Shown: positions 8,501 to 15,966 of the stretch, piece after piece
How positions within the stretch are numbered: the stretch's first letter is position 1
Layout: every line of letters begins with the position of its first letter
Assembly (NCBI GenBank): GCA_900315105.1
Contig: OMXX01000090.1
Location: 1 to 24,007 of the forward strand
Direction of reading: 5' to 3'
Source: an uncultured Prevotellaceae bacterium
GTDB taxonomy: Bacteria; Bacteroidota; Bacteroidia; Bacteroidales; Bacteroidaceae
Length of the DNA: 24,007 bases
Made by a program: the position numbers and the translations under genes
The notes under the pieces: generated by a model
Seen by the model: the letters and a program-made list of their open reading frames with translations, nothing else
The model's database searches: none
Told to the model about the DNA's origin: nothing

Positions 8501-9749
8501 ACCATTGAAAGCCTTTAATCTCATCGCCACGGTCATTTTTGATAAAGTCGAACATGCTACGTTGATTCGACTCAAAAAACGAAGAAATCTGTTTGAGTAG
8601 TGCAGCAGAATAAGGATGTATAGGTAATATGTCCTTAAGTTCATCGTCGGTTATGCTAGCGAAATCCTTTACGACTTTTCGTGAATCAGTAGTACGATCA
8701 CATAGGTCTGGAAGTATGTCATTATCCCATTCATCACGTATGGTAAAATCACTATTTTTCTGCATTGCAGCACCCATGAGTTGAAAGGCTGTGTTATCAG
8801 GAAGTTCAATTGTGCAGGTTGGCTTGCAAAAACGGTCAATAATTTTCTTTCTATCATCGTTAGACAGACCTTCTAACTGTTTCGGATCTTTATGAACGAC
8901 AAGAATAAAACATACCGGAGTTGTCTCACTGAGTTCCAATAGTTCTTGAAATCCAGTCAGATGATGGGCATTCGAGTTGAAGTATTCGGTAAACTCATCC
9001 CAAATGAAAACGATCTCCTTCAGGTTATTTGCCGAAATAATCTTTTTTATCCAATTGCCGAGACTACGTGAATCTAAAGAGAATGCACGAATCTGTTTTT
9101 CGTTTGCAACCTTGAATATCTTTCCCATCAGGTCAAGCAAGGCACTATCCCTGTAAGTTGAGAGGTTCTCAATGATCTTGTCAATATCTTCGCCGTTGAA
9201 GAGTTCGCGATAACTGCCATTTACAAACACAGAGAAGCTTGCCTTATTCTCATCATTCGACAGATATTCTATTACAGAATCTTTCAATGCAGGCATACCC
9301 GATGCGTCATCAATACCAGCATCCTTCAATGCATTGGAGATGCTTTCTTGTATAGTCAGAAACAAGTCGTTGTCGCCATTGATGGATGAAGAGCCATAGC
9401 GATGTACCGTCAGTATCTTTCCCTGACTTTTGACACTTGCAAATTTTTTATACAAGTCCTGATCAAGTTTAAACTGCTCAAAATATGCCTTTGTCTCATC
9501 CCCTGAAGCCTCCAAAAGATGCTGAAGCGTCAGAACAGCGTGCGACTTACCAGTTCCATAAGCGCCATCAACCCAGATATTTAGCTTCTGTTGACGGCTA
9601 AGAACAGCAACAGTGTCTTTAAGTAATTTGACAAACGACGGATGTGGATAAAACTTTTTCCACAGATCGGGATTATGTCTGATTACGTCAGGATTGACCG
9701 CTGGGAAATACTCCGGGTCAATATTGAAATAATGACGATAGGTGTTCAT
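5502..9749 (-). CDS. brxC: BrxC/PglY-like large P-loop ATPase
   Basis: A 1415-residue ATPase matching the large BrxC/PglY component in size and motif layout. Walker A is GAYGTGKS (62-69), preceded by a short N-terminal region beginning NTYRHYFNIDPEYF. Walker B is IVFIWDE (246-252). The remainder is long, mostly alpha-helical and rich in charged residues, with no further catalytic motif I can recognise. BrxC/PglY proteins are essential for BREX defence and are thought to drive assembly or movement of the complex on DNA. Here the gene lies between brxP (11 bp upstream) and pglZ (14 bp downstream), the order expected of a type 4 system. The whole 4.2-kb frame is intact, which supports recent function. 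Long open frames on the opposite strand are shadows. Confidence 0.88.
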   Translation of the reverse strand: MNTYRHYFNIDPEYFPAVNPDVIRHNPDLWKKFYPHPSFVKLLKDTVAVLSRQQKLNIWVDGAYGTGKSHAVLTLQHLLEASGDETKAYFEQFKLDQDLYKKFASVKSQGKILTVHRYGSSSINGDNDLFLTIQESISNALKDAGIDDASGMPALKDSVIEYLSNDENKASFSVFVNGSYRELFNGEDIDKIIENLSTYRDSALLDLMGKIFKVANEKQIRAFSLDSRSLGNWIKKIISANNLKEIVFIWDEFTEYFNSNAHHLTGFQELLELSETTPVCFILVVHKDPKQLEGLSNDDRKKIIDRFCKPTCTIELPDNTAFQLMGAAMQKNSDFTIRDEWDNDILPDLCDRTTDSRKVVKDFASITDDELKDILPIHPYSAALLKQISSFFESNQRSMFDFIKNDRGDEIKGFQWFIDNYGPEDENPFLTVDMLWSFFYDMGKDGLAPEIRSVLDYYPRLEKNGAMDNDEKEVLKAVLLFQAISKSTNDNVDIYKPNDRNLTLAFEGTDSLGNGRSVQCAEKLVRDNILYKKRINNNEEVYSILTGTMDSSQIEKKKSEYAGATTSTLMKQIDLTRCLDLPAKLRLRFKTEYTCYSELEGKINYSMEKSSTDQNHIYAIATFAKTSSEAANISKKVQQHFAKNPQSDLVFIDYSRNTLSEDKFQEWVLDKATSAYYQGADNDQAEEYASYANRILSDWRNEISKGGCVLYDAAHLTGQNIISTESLNNELLNIDIKCFRCGLEQYNVTDPMWLPSALKQGVENGLTEQIKGLYRSSNSNTKIETALKSAWMTSEYWKKSPAETISKIKVFVDGIVSKALDTKGRVSIRDIYEALKEPPYGFLPCNLTAFVIGFVMKEWVKDGNLSWSDDIQSTELTVDKFKEMVDEVIKLDNTPNSRYHDKYIVAMTPEEKAFINTTSSIFKIDKENCSSTERTREAIRYSMKNLSFPLWSLLYYMDSEQGKELVSKMSTPVEKMKHVLNLYVDIANNDPSVSGKSDNDIANEIGMVSLHEPNLSNDLCDIVSSEHCQEGMIHYLSEYHDGELPKLAGHIHDGGQYINAVRSKFDADAANWVWKKTTADEKIDEVITEYGVAAATSDWFGVTCKNYEEAIAKIKESCKNIRVPYQMIKNDLGDCGHFMELLYHLVKDGSLHETEEAALLDDIKVYNASFIDFLSKQITYFKKSCCTCLDGLTDNDINELYKGLPFGSFTMDQPEYLKTLEEEINSFKHKQGSVRMKALWKEKTDTESPMAWSDKYRMPILLMLDAKNYDEGSRAFAIINSYNPDSNGINKAMNFMNNVGDGFWNDLKDSTLRDKIFSEKLLGDKAVVLVEGKQGAIDKLKDYLVDHISSKPYNWDGNPMLRDIIDGLAKKEYASDGYQKAFQKIDNMNADDVKMYLKGLIKNNMNVGIEIIKDN

Positions 9750-9760
9750 AATAAAAGCTT

Positions 9761-12118
9761 TTACTTCTTTATTAAGTTTAGTACATCTTTTGAGGATTTA
9801 TCCTCATGCAGGTTGATATTGTCAAGTCCAAGAGTGAATGACGCAGAAATGAAGTCAGGATAGTTTGCAGACAATCCTGTAATGATTTTCTTCATATCGT
9901 CTTTGCTGATACCAAAGATTTGCATAGGACTGACACCATCTCTGTCTACATTTGTGTTGGCAAGGTCAGTTAATGTGAACTTATAGTAGTCGCCACATGC
10001 CTCTGCAAATCTGTAAAGGCTGTAAAGTATGACCTCAGGGATTGGTTTTCGCCATACCTGACGAACAATCTTATGCAAATGTCGCTTGCCATTCTTAAGT
10101 TCGTAATCACAAACTCCCATTCCTATTTCCTTAGAAAGAATTTCATTAGAAATAAGGATGTTCCTAAATGCGGAGATAATGTGATTTTTAGAATTGTCCG
10201 TCTCTTCTGTTAGCAAGTCCTTGATTGAATCTTGAGTGTATGGTTCGTCAAATTCAATATTCTTAATCCACCAATTGAATTCTGGGGTTGTGGCAAGATT
10301 GACAAGAATAAGTCCCCAAGACAAAGAACTATCAATCTTAATAGAATCTATCAAAGATCCAAAAGAAGTAAACTTGTTCTTTTGAGTAATCTCACAATCA
10401 GCGAGAAAACTCTTTAAGTTTTTGACCATGTGAGAGCCAAGTGAATGTGGCGATCCCCAAAAATCATCTTTGAGCTCGAAATATTGCTTTACCCAATTAT
10501 ATTCGATGCCCATATTTCCATATCTATTAACACTACCCATCTTTTTATTTCTTTTTGGAAGTCTATTTGAATTTGCCATTAAGCAGCCATCATCTATATC
10601 ATGGCACTTTCTGCATTTTACACAATTATTGTCTATATAAACTTTACCAGCTGACATATGGATATAACCATAAGGGCAATTGGATTCGCAGACGTGGCAA
10701 CCGATACAGTACGCACTTTTTCTCAGTGCTGTTTTAAATACTTTTTTGAGCAATATTTCAGATTTCGTATTACCCTTCAAAGTTAATTTGAACTGTAGTT
10801 TATCGCCATCTCTGTTTACATTAATATGTCTTATTCCTTTTTCCCATATCAGAACAATGGTATTATTATCGACAACATTATATTCACCAACTGTCTTAAG
10901 CCATTGTTTCCACATGTCCTGATGATCAACAATAGAAACCTTTAAGATGTTGTTATCAACTTCGTCGACTATCTTTTCGGAAGAAATGTTCAATTCTCTG
11001 CCACTTCGCCTTGCCTTCCAACCAGCAATGTTCATGAATTCCTCCTCGTCCTTCTTAGCAGAAAATTCTTTAGAGGAAGTCTCCAATATGATTTTATCGA
11101 AGTCGGTTGTCGTTAGATGGCCATTAGTGTTGGTAGAGTACGATTGCTCCTTGAAAAACATATTCTTATAGCCTGCCAATGGACATACAAGACATCCAGC
11201 TCTACTATTTCCCTTCTTGTAAGCCTCATTTAAAAGTAAATGCTCGGCATAAATATACAAAAATAGTTCGGCGGAATTCCATTCTAATATAGGATGGCAG
11301 CTGTATTGCCCCCTTACTTTTTGACCTAAGCTTACTTCCTCGTATTCTGATCTACTTGCACTTTCTGCTGCACGAATGCCAGTAAAAGCCATACCTCTAA
11401 ACCTCGGATTATTCAGATATTGTCTTAACAAAAGTATTTGTGGAGCTGTTTTATGAACACTACAACACCATCGCATTCGCTGAGCAGGAGGACCAAATTT
11501 TCTCCACGTTTCCATAGGATCAAATTCAGACTTAGAAACAAGGAAATCAATCCCCACTTCGTTACAATTTTCCTTTATCTTGCTTACAAGGTCATAAGTG
11601 TCAGGAAATTCCATCCTTGTGTCGCCAAACAAAACCTTAAATTCATTATGCGGTAATGTTCTTTGTACTAAATCCAAAGCCACAACGCTATCCTTACCAC
11701 CACTAAAAGCAACATAGAACAAGTCAACCTTGTTTTGATACTTTTTGTAAATGTTATATATTTTCTTTATTGTGTTTTGTATTAATCCCTCAAGGATTTT
11801 TTCGTTCTTTTTAACCATAAGATTAATATCCGAACTAATCAATCGCTTGTGGATATTATCCGATGAAATTATAAGTTTAGGCGCAACAAATGGTGCGCCA
11901 CCTTTCGTCTGCGCTATTACCTCTCCCCTATATATATAGTTGTTTGCCTCTGCCCACATGATAGGAGCAGAGTCGTTTTTGTCATAATCAAAATATTTAT
12001 TGAACCCCAAAATGTCCAGTTCTCGATAGTAGACAGGACGTGGCTCTTTACTGAACTGCTGATGAGTACTGTTCAGTAATAATCCACCGGTTTCTGGGTC
12101 CCATGTATATGCGTACAT
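9761..12118 (-). CDS. brxP: BrxP: PAPS-reductase-like enzyme fused to a 2[4Fe-4S] ferredoxin domain
   Basis: A 785-residue protein. Residues 130-320 form a PP-loop domain of the PAPS reductase/DndC type: SGGKDS (139-144), the strand-end motif GDTRMEFPDT (165-174), RWCC (216-219), GIRAAES (247-253) and GCLVCP (308-313). The cysteines around 218, 219, 309 and 312 could bind an Fe-S cluster as in DndC. A bacterial ferredoxin module follows: CxxCxxCxxxC at 471-481 and CxxCxxC...C at 499-512, enough for two [4Fe-4S] clusters. The first 100 residues and the C-terminal 250 are unassigned. A PAPS-reductase-domain protein in place of the PglX methyltransferase defines type 4 BREX. The desulfurase encoded at the end of the same operon is the obvious sulfur source (inference). 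Its start lies 1 bp after the upstream gene. Confidence 0.9.
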   Translation of the reverse strand: MYAYTWDPETGGLLLNSTHQQFSKEPRPVYYRELDILGFNKYFDYDKNDSAPIMWAEANNYIYRGEVIAQTKGGAPFVAPKLIISSDNIHKRLISSDINLMVKKNEKILEGLIQNTIKKIYNIYKKYQNKVDLFYVAFSGGKDSVVALDLVQRTLPHNEFKVLFGDTRMEFPDTYDLVSKIKENCNEVGIDFLVSKSEFDPMETWRKFGPPAQRMRWCCSVHKTAPQILLLRQYLNNPRFRGMAFTGIRAAESASRSEYEEVSLGQKVRGQYSCHPILEWNSAELFLYIYAEHLLLNEAYKKGNSRAGCLVCPLAGYKNMFFKEQSYSTNTNGHLTTTDFDKIILETSSKEFSAKKDEEEFMNIAGWKARRSGRELNISSEKIVDEVDNNILKVSIVDHQDMWKQWLKTVGEYNVVDNNTIVLIWEKGIRHINVNRDGDKLQFKLTLKGNTKSEILLKKVFKTALRKSAYCIGCHVCESNCPYGYIHMSAGKVYIDNNCVKCRKCHDIDDGCLMANSNRLPKRNKKMGSVNRYGNMGIEYNWVKQYFELKDDFWGSPHSLGSHMVKNLKSFLADCEITQKNKFTSFGSLIDSIKIDSSLSWGLILVNLATTPEFNWWIKNIEFDEPYTQDSIKDLLTEETDNSKNHIISAFRNILISNEILSKEIGMGVCDYELKNGKRHLHKIVRQVWRKPIPEVILYSLYRFAEACGDYYKFTLTDLANTNVDRDGVSPMQIFGISKDDMKKIITGLSANYPDFISASFTLGLDNINLHEDKSSKDVLNLIKK

Positions 12119-12119
12119 T

Positions 12120-13976
12120 TTATTTACTCCTTAATTTTTTACGGATGGAACGAGCCATTTTGATTATGTCGCCTACGTTTCCAAGCCGTCGCTGTCCAAT
12201 AAAAGACATATCATACAAATATTCTATTGCCTCTTGCTGGGTTAATTCTATGTTTGTCTTTGCCAAAGTATCGGCCATTACATCGTCAAACGTCAACTTA
12301 GAGTTGCGCTTTTCTATAGCTCCCAACGTACTGCTCATACCGAAGTTATTGTGCATCAGGCAGAAAATCTTACTATGGTTGAATACATAACTTTCCAAGA
12401 GAAACTCATTCCATGGGAAACCACAAGCAGGAAATAGCAGGAAGCTATTTATTCCGCTGATTGGAATATATTCTCCTTTACAATAGCCGCTTATGACTCT
12501 GTCTGTATCCTCAATGTTGAATTTTACGCTCGCTTTAGAAACGAAGTTGGAAGAGTCTGTCCTCACACTGTATTTCAGCAATTCACCAATGTATGGGTTA
12601 ATATTTGTGTTGAGTTCTGCCCCAATATGTTTTACATCATCAATCGTGTAATTCTGATGATGTTTTGCAAAACTACTAATCACGCCCTTGGCATCAATGA
12701 CATGACCATTAAAACATATAACATTATTGTTGAAATAGTATTTGCCATTAAGTTTAGAAGATAATGCTTTACGTATGCCAATATCTCCAAATTGCTCATT
12801 ATAATCGATAACGTCAGGGGCAATACTCCTTATGTAGCCTAACAGTTCTGGCCAAAGCATATAACCAGAACGTGATATCTCTTTGTCAATTACGTTAGAG
12901 ATTTTTGTGAGTTCTTTTTCTGTGACATGGAAATTATTAATATGGATTTTACCTTTTCCACGTCCACAATTAACAAGTATATCAGAGTTGAACTGGAAGG
13001 CATGTAACACAGCATCTTCTGGAAAATAAGGAAAAGCATCTAATACTTCATCCTCGGTAACAATACCGCCCTGTTCCTTCAAGTAATCCAAGACAGCTTG
13101 CTCTATGTTTGGTTTAAATCTTTCCTCGGTGGAAATGTAGTCACTATGAAAGAACCAGCCATAATTAGTAATGTGTTTTAGATAGCTGCAGAGCATATCA
13201 ACATTAAGAATCTGACTTTCTAGGAATTCTTCGTTAAAATTGTTGTATATAATTTCAAAGAACACGCAACTATCTCCATCCAAGAATCTTTCTTGAATAT
13301 AACTGACAATTTTTCTCTTTAAATTTTCCGAGATCATCAGCTCTGGCATATACGCAGTGTCATCGTATACTATAGAGAACCTCTTGATTGAAGTTATCAA
13401 GGAATCATCACTCATATCGTCTAAAGATATATTACTGATATCTTTGTATGTGCTTCTGAATTTGCGCCTGTCAATTGTAGAAGTTAACCTCATTCCATTA
13501 CGAAACCTACGTTTAAACACATCTATAATTGTTTCTTTGTGCAAAGACACATAGAAATCGGGACTTAAAGCGAAGTCGCAATCAACATCGTATGAAGACG
13601 AATCTTGTATTGTAAGTTCAGAATAGCCAAGAGGGAACATTCTGCTTGCTGTGCCAAGTATCTTATTAAAAGACTCCCTATTGTTAATATATAAATCACA
13701 CATATCAATAAAAACATGGCTAGGATTACCAAAAGTTGAATCGATATCAGTAAGCAAATTCTTTATTGTTGACATTTGCATGCTGATGCCATTTTCATTG
13801 CGAAATGTGTCACTAATACTTACGCCCATGGCAGTCATCCCATCGCGTAGCCTTTTGGATAATTGCCTAACGGCATCAGTTCTCCCCACAACGCCTTTAG
13901 ACACTTTTTCGTAAGTGTCTATCAAAAGTGCAGTCTCATACTTGTTCCAAGACTTGTTTATCTGAGGAGAGTCCAT
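12120..13976 (-). CDS. Uncharacterised 618-residue protein, first gene of the BREX operon
   Basis: I do not recognise a named family. Residues 8-75 form a helical segment starting with the SWNKYETALLIDTY-like pattern, followed by a LSKRLRDGM helix and an SISDTFRNENGISMQ motif. Similar N-terminal modules occur in front of restriction- or helicase-type proteins, which suggests a DNA-binding or adaptor module (recollection of the pattern, not a search). The middle (about 180-460) looks like several winged-helix-sized units; one contains VLDYLKEQGGIVTEDEVLD. The C-terminus is strongly basic (KMARSIRKKLRSK). No nuclease, methyltransferase or ATPase motif is visible. It is transcribed first and ends 1 bp before brxP, so it is very probably a working part of the system: a DNA- or target-recognition subunit, or a regulator. 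Confidence 0.8.
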   Translation of the reverse strand: MDSPQINKSWNKYETALLIDTYEKVSKGVVGRTDAVRQLSKRLRDGMTAMGVSISDTFRNENGISMQMSTIKNLLTDIDSTFGNPSHVFIDMCDLYINNRESFNKILGTASRMFPLGYSELTIQDSSSYDVDCDFALSPDFYVSLHKETIIDVFKRRFRNGMRLTSTIDRRKFRSTYKDISNISLDDMSDDSLITSIKRFSIVYDDTAYMPELMISENLKRKIVSYIQERFLDGDSCVFFEIIYNNFNEEFLESQILNVDMLCSYLKHITNYGWFFHSDYISTEERFKPNIEQAVLDYLKEQGGIVTEDEVLDAFPYFPEDAVLHAFQFNSDILVNCGRGKGKIHINNFHVTEKELTKISNVIDKEISRSGYMLWPELLGYIRSIAPDVIDYNEQFGDIGIRKALSSKLNGKYYFNNNVICFNGHVIDAKGVISSFAKHHQNYTIDDVKHIGAELNTNINPYIGELLKYSVRTDSSNFVSKASVKFNIEDTDRVISGYCKGEYIPISGINSFLLFPACGFPWNEFLLESYVFNHSKIFCLMHNNFGMSSTLGAIEKRNSKLTFDDVMADTLAKTNIELTQQEAIEYLYDMSFIGQRRLGNVGDIIKMARSIRKKLRSK

Positions 13977-13998
13977 CTATACTGTTATTTTTTTTGTT

Positions 13999-14112
13999 TA
14001 GGGAGAAAAAGAAAGCGTACCGACTTCCTTCACGTCCCCAATCTCTGGCAATCTGACAAAAAGCCAATACAGTAGAACGAAAGGAAGGGGTACGCCTATA
14101 CAGGCGTATCCT
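13999..14112 (-). promoter_or_regulatory. BREX operon leader: two mutually exclusive stem-loops (attenuator-like)
   Basis: Read in the direction of the BREX transcript, a first hairpin pairs 14102-14112 with 14087-14097 (core AGGCGTA/TACGCCT, 4-base loop). A second, longer stem pairs GGTACGC (14089-14095) with GCGTACC (14015-14021) and AAGGAA (14081-14086) with TTCCTT (14025-14030). Its 3' side is followed in the transcript by TTTCTTTTTCTCCC. The segment 14089-14095 is needed by both, so only one can form. This is the layout of an antiterminator and a terminator-like hairpin within 125 bp of the first start codon. The pairing is visible in the sequence; a regulatory role is inferred. Confidence 0.45.
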
Positions 14113-14118
14113 CATCCT

Positions 14119-14169
14119 ATGATGTTTACTGTATAATATTTGTCAGATATTTTGAGATTAGAACATCAT
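14119..14169. repeat. 8-bp inverted repeat upstream of the BREX leader
   Basis: ATGATGTT (14119-14126) is the exact reverse complement of AACATCAT (14162-14169), separated by 35 AT-rich bases. It could be the base of a third stem in the leader transcript or a DNA operator for a dimeric regulator. It lies just downstream of the candidate BREX promoter elements. Confidence 0.35.
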
Positions 14170-14208
14170 CGAATTAGATACGAAATCCATTCACCCACAA
14201 AAATTTGC

Positions 14209-14240
14209 CAAAGGTATATAGCCCCGACACGGCAAAGTTA
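14209..14240 (-). promoter_or_regulatory. Candidate promoter(s) of the BREX operon
   Basis: Two matches to the Bacteroidetes -7 element TAnnTTTG occur on the minus strand: TACCTTTG (14216 down to 14209) and TAACTTTG (14240 down to 14233). Neither has a good TTG element at the usual distance of about 20 bases, so the assignment is tentative. Transcription from either would give a leader of about 200-260 bases containing the stem-loops described at 13999-14169. Confidence 0.4.
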
Positions 14241-14510
14241 CTAAAATTGGTCTACATTAAGAAAAGAAAACGCATTTATTTTTGAAAATGCATTCATTCT
14301 ATTGAGTTTCGTTTTTCATTATTCTGATCTGCAACTAAGAAGAATTCTGGATAGCGAATGATTTATTTGGCATTTTGTATGTTGGTCATTTCCTTTAAGC
14401 ATTATTGATGTAACAATGCTCAGACCACTTACAGACCACACAGAGGTCTTAACAGACCACATAGAAATTCTAAAATATTCTAATAGACAAGAAGTTATTA
14501 TTGTGTTATA
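14241..14510. other. AT-rich divergent intergenic region
   Basis: No gene is seen between the BREX promoter area and the promoter of the rightward gene. The stretch is AT-rich, holds a small hairpin (GCATTT 14272-14277 with AAATGC 14286-14291) and, at 14421-14460, three copies of CAGACCAC listed separately. I see nothing else of note. Confidence 0.6.
14421..14460 (+). promoter_or_regulatory. Three phased CAGACCAC direct repeats (probable regulator site)
   Basis: Exact CAGACCAC octamers start at 14421, 14432 and 14453, that is 11 and 21 bp apart, one and two helical turns, so all three face the same side of the DNA. An inverted GGTCT (14445-14449) lies in the gap. They sit about 50-90 bp upstream of the -33 element of the rightward promoter, the usual place for an activator. 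No obvious partner regulator gene is adjacent. Confidence 0.5.
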
Positions 14511-14541
14511 TTGTAAAATTGAAACTAAATTCCTATTTTTG
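14511..14541 (+). promoter_or_regulatory. Bacteroidetes-type promoter of the 14609 gene
   Basis: TTG at 14511-14513 followed, after exactly 20 bases, by TATTTTTG (14534-14541) matches the -33/-7 consensus well. Transcription would start near 14548, leaving a leader of about 60 bases with a direct repeat of AGAGCCGAC (14556-14564, 14572-14580). Confidence 0.65.
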
Positions 14542-14608
14542 TGACCGATAAGAATAGAGCCGACCCTGCAAAGAGCCGACTTTTTTAGTATGAAGCAATT
14601 GATTGGAC

Positions 14609-15789
14609 ATGGATAAAAAGGAAAGAGAAGCCATCAGACAAAGGAGAGATGAAGCCATTGCGTTTGTGTCTGCCGAGATGACAGGGAAAAAGAAAAGGTA
14701 TACCGCTTTCGTAAAGGAGATGGAGGGCACTTCTTTGGAAGTGGGAGCATCGGGAATGGAGAAGTTGTGTGCTTTGATGTCGAGATGCCTTCCACAAGAT
14801 TGCAAAACGATGCTTGAAACTGCCTTCCGCGTCTTCTTCGGTGATGGCATCGGGAAAGAACTTGAAGACGCATTCGATGCCAAGAACTATGACAACCTTG
14901 CCCGGGAGTGTGTCGTCAACCGTAGAACCATTGCGGTCAGCTTTGACGGGAACATATCAGTTACCGACAAGAAAGAGGAACCGTTCGATGGGCTGTATCT
15001 GGATATGGAGGAATATGAGAAGCTGAAAAACAACATTCCGCCGATGATGCGGCAATCATTTATCGATACTTTGTCCTTTATGTTTGAGACAGAGGCGGAA
15101 CTAAAGGAATACATGACGGCCATGAACAATTGCGGACGATCGTCCGTGAAGAAAAAGACGAGACTGCCATCTTCGCCTACTACTATATATTCAAAGACAG
15201 GGGACTGCAGAAAGTGGCAAAGCTGCTGCCGTCCATTCTGCTGACAGGCGAGGCAGGATACCCGGGACTCGGGATATTCAGTGGGATCGTCAGCAATTTT
15301 GTCTCTGCCTCTACGGCCATGGGTATTCATGACAAAAGCTCATGGCGGGAAGTGATGGATGAAACAGACAGTGACGATTTGTGGAAAGAGGTGGCAAGCG
15401 CACTGCGCTACGCCGAGGATAACCATGGGCAGAAGAAAGAGTTGGTGTCATTGGAAGACATGCTGAAAGACGACACACACGGAGAAATCATGCTGGCGAT
15501 AGGACAGTTCACAAAAGAGTATGACGAGTCCATTGCCATGGCCTATCTGCTCATAGCACTTGAAAGGACCAGCTGCATGAAGAAACATTACCCCTTCTCC
15601 ACCTTTGTTGAAGCTGTCAACAAGCGGTTTGGAAAAGAATACACCTATCAGAAAGCACAGAGACGCTACAGTGAAATCAGCAGTATGCCCGGCATGCTGA
15701 AGGAGAATAAGAGCAGCATGAGGAAAGCTAAGAAGATCATTGAGGAATGGAAGGAGGTATTCCTCAACTGCAACGCCGGTGATTCTTGA
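14609..15789 (+). pseudogene. Uncharacterised gene broken by a single-base frameshift
   Basis: Two abutting reading frames look like one protein of about 393 residues. The first runs from ATG 14609 (MDKKEREAIRQRRDEA) and loses coding character at about 15122, ending at 15244. The second continues in the -1 frame to 15789, with protein-like sequence from EQLRTIVREE onward. An upstream in-frame TTG (14603) is less likely as the start. The second frame has a stop at 15085-15087 and no ATG near its beginning, so it is not an independent gene. Loss of one G in an original ATG-GAA-CAA-TTG at 15122-15132 would explain the break. The product is helical and charged with no motif I recognise. It has its own promoter and terminator and a composition closer to the mobilization module than to BREX. 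The shift may be a mutation or a sequencing error. Confidence 0.65.
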
Positions 15790-15830
15790 CGGCCAGCAAC
15801 ATGCCATTATACATATATTACCAAGAGGGA

Positions 15831-15869
15831 AAAGCAATGGACTCACAGAGACTCCATTGCTTTTTTTGT
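15831..15869 (+). terminator. Intrinsic terminator after the frameshifted gene
   Basis: An 11-bp perfect stem (AAAGCAATGGA 15831-15841 with TCCATTGCTTT 15853-15863) with an 11-base loop is followed by an uninterrupted T run. It lies 42 bp after the stop codon and separates this unit from the mobilization module. Confidence 0.85.
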
Positions 15870-15907
15870 GGCTGTATAAACTGTACAGAGGCTCAATGAC
15901 ATTCTAT

Positions 15908-15950
15908 TTTTTGGTACAAAAAATTAAAGTGCTTTTCATTGTACCAAAAA
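15908..15950. promoter_or_regulatory. 12-bp inverted repeat upstream of the DUF3853 gene (probable operator)
   Basis: TTTTTGGTACAA (15908-15919) is the exact reverse complement of TTGTACCAAAAA (15939-15950), with a 19-base spacer. The right half falls where the -33 element of the promoter at 15967 should be, so a protein bound here would block RNA polymerase. A recombination or origin site is an alternative. Confidence 0.5.
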
Positions 15951-15966
15951 GCCCGGAAAAGCCTGT

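Noticed and set aside
7902..8600. Long plus-strand open frame (232 codons) inside the BrxC/PglY gene
   Set aside because: It is antisense to an intact, motif-bearing reading frame, has no promoter, and its translation is unlike a folded protein. The same applies to the plus-strand frame at 1090-1623 opposite the desulfurase.
441..12118. Classical Dnd (dndABCDE) or Ssp phosphorothioation operon
   Set aside because: Only the desulfurase and the PP-loop protein resemble Dnd or Ssp parts. There is no DndB, DndD, DndE or SspB-like product; the other genes are PglZ, BrxC/PglY and BrxL, which fit BREX.
15149..15158. Programmed -1 frameshifting at AAGAAAAAGA in the 14609 gene
   Set aside because: A weak slippery run exists, but the sequence already looks coding in the second frame (EQLRTIVREE) upstream of it, so the break lies near 15122 and a base loss explains it better.
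14887..15330. Minus-strand frame opposite the 14609 gene
   Set aside because: It overlaps the better-supported plus-strand coding sequence, which has its own promoter and terminator.
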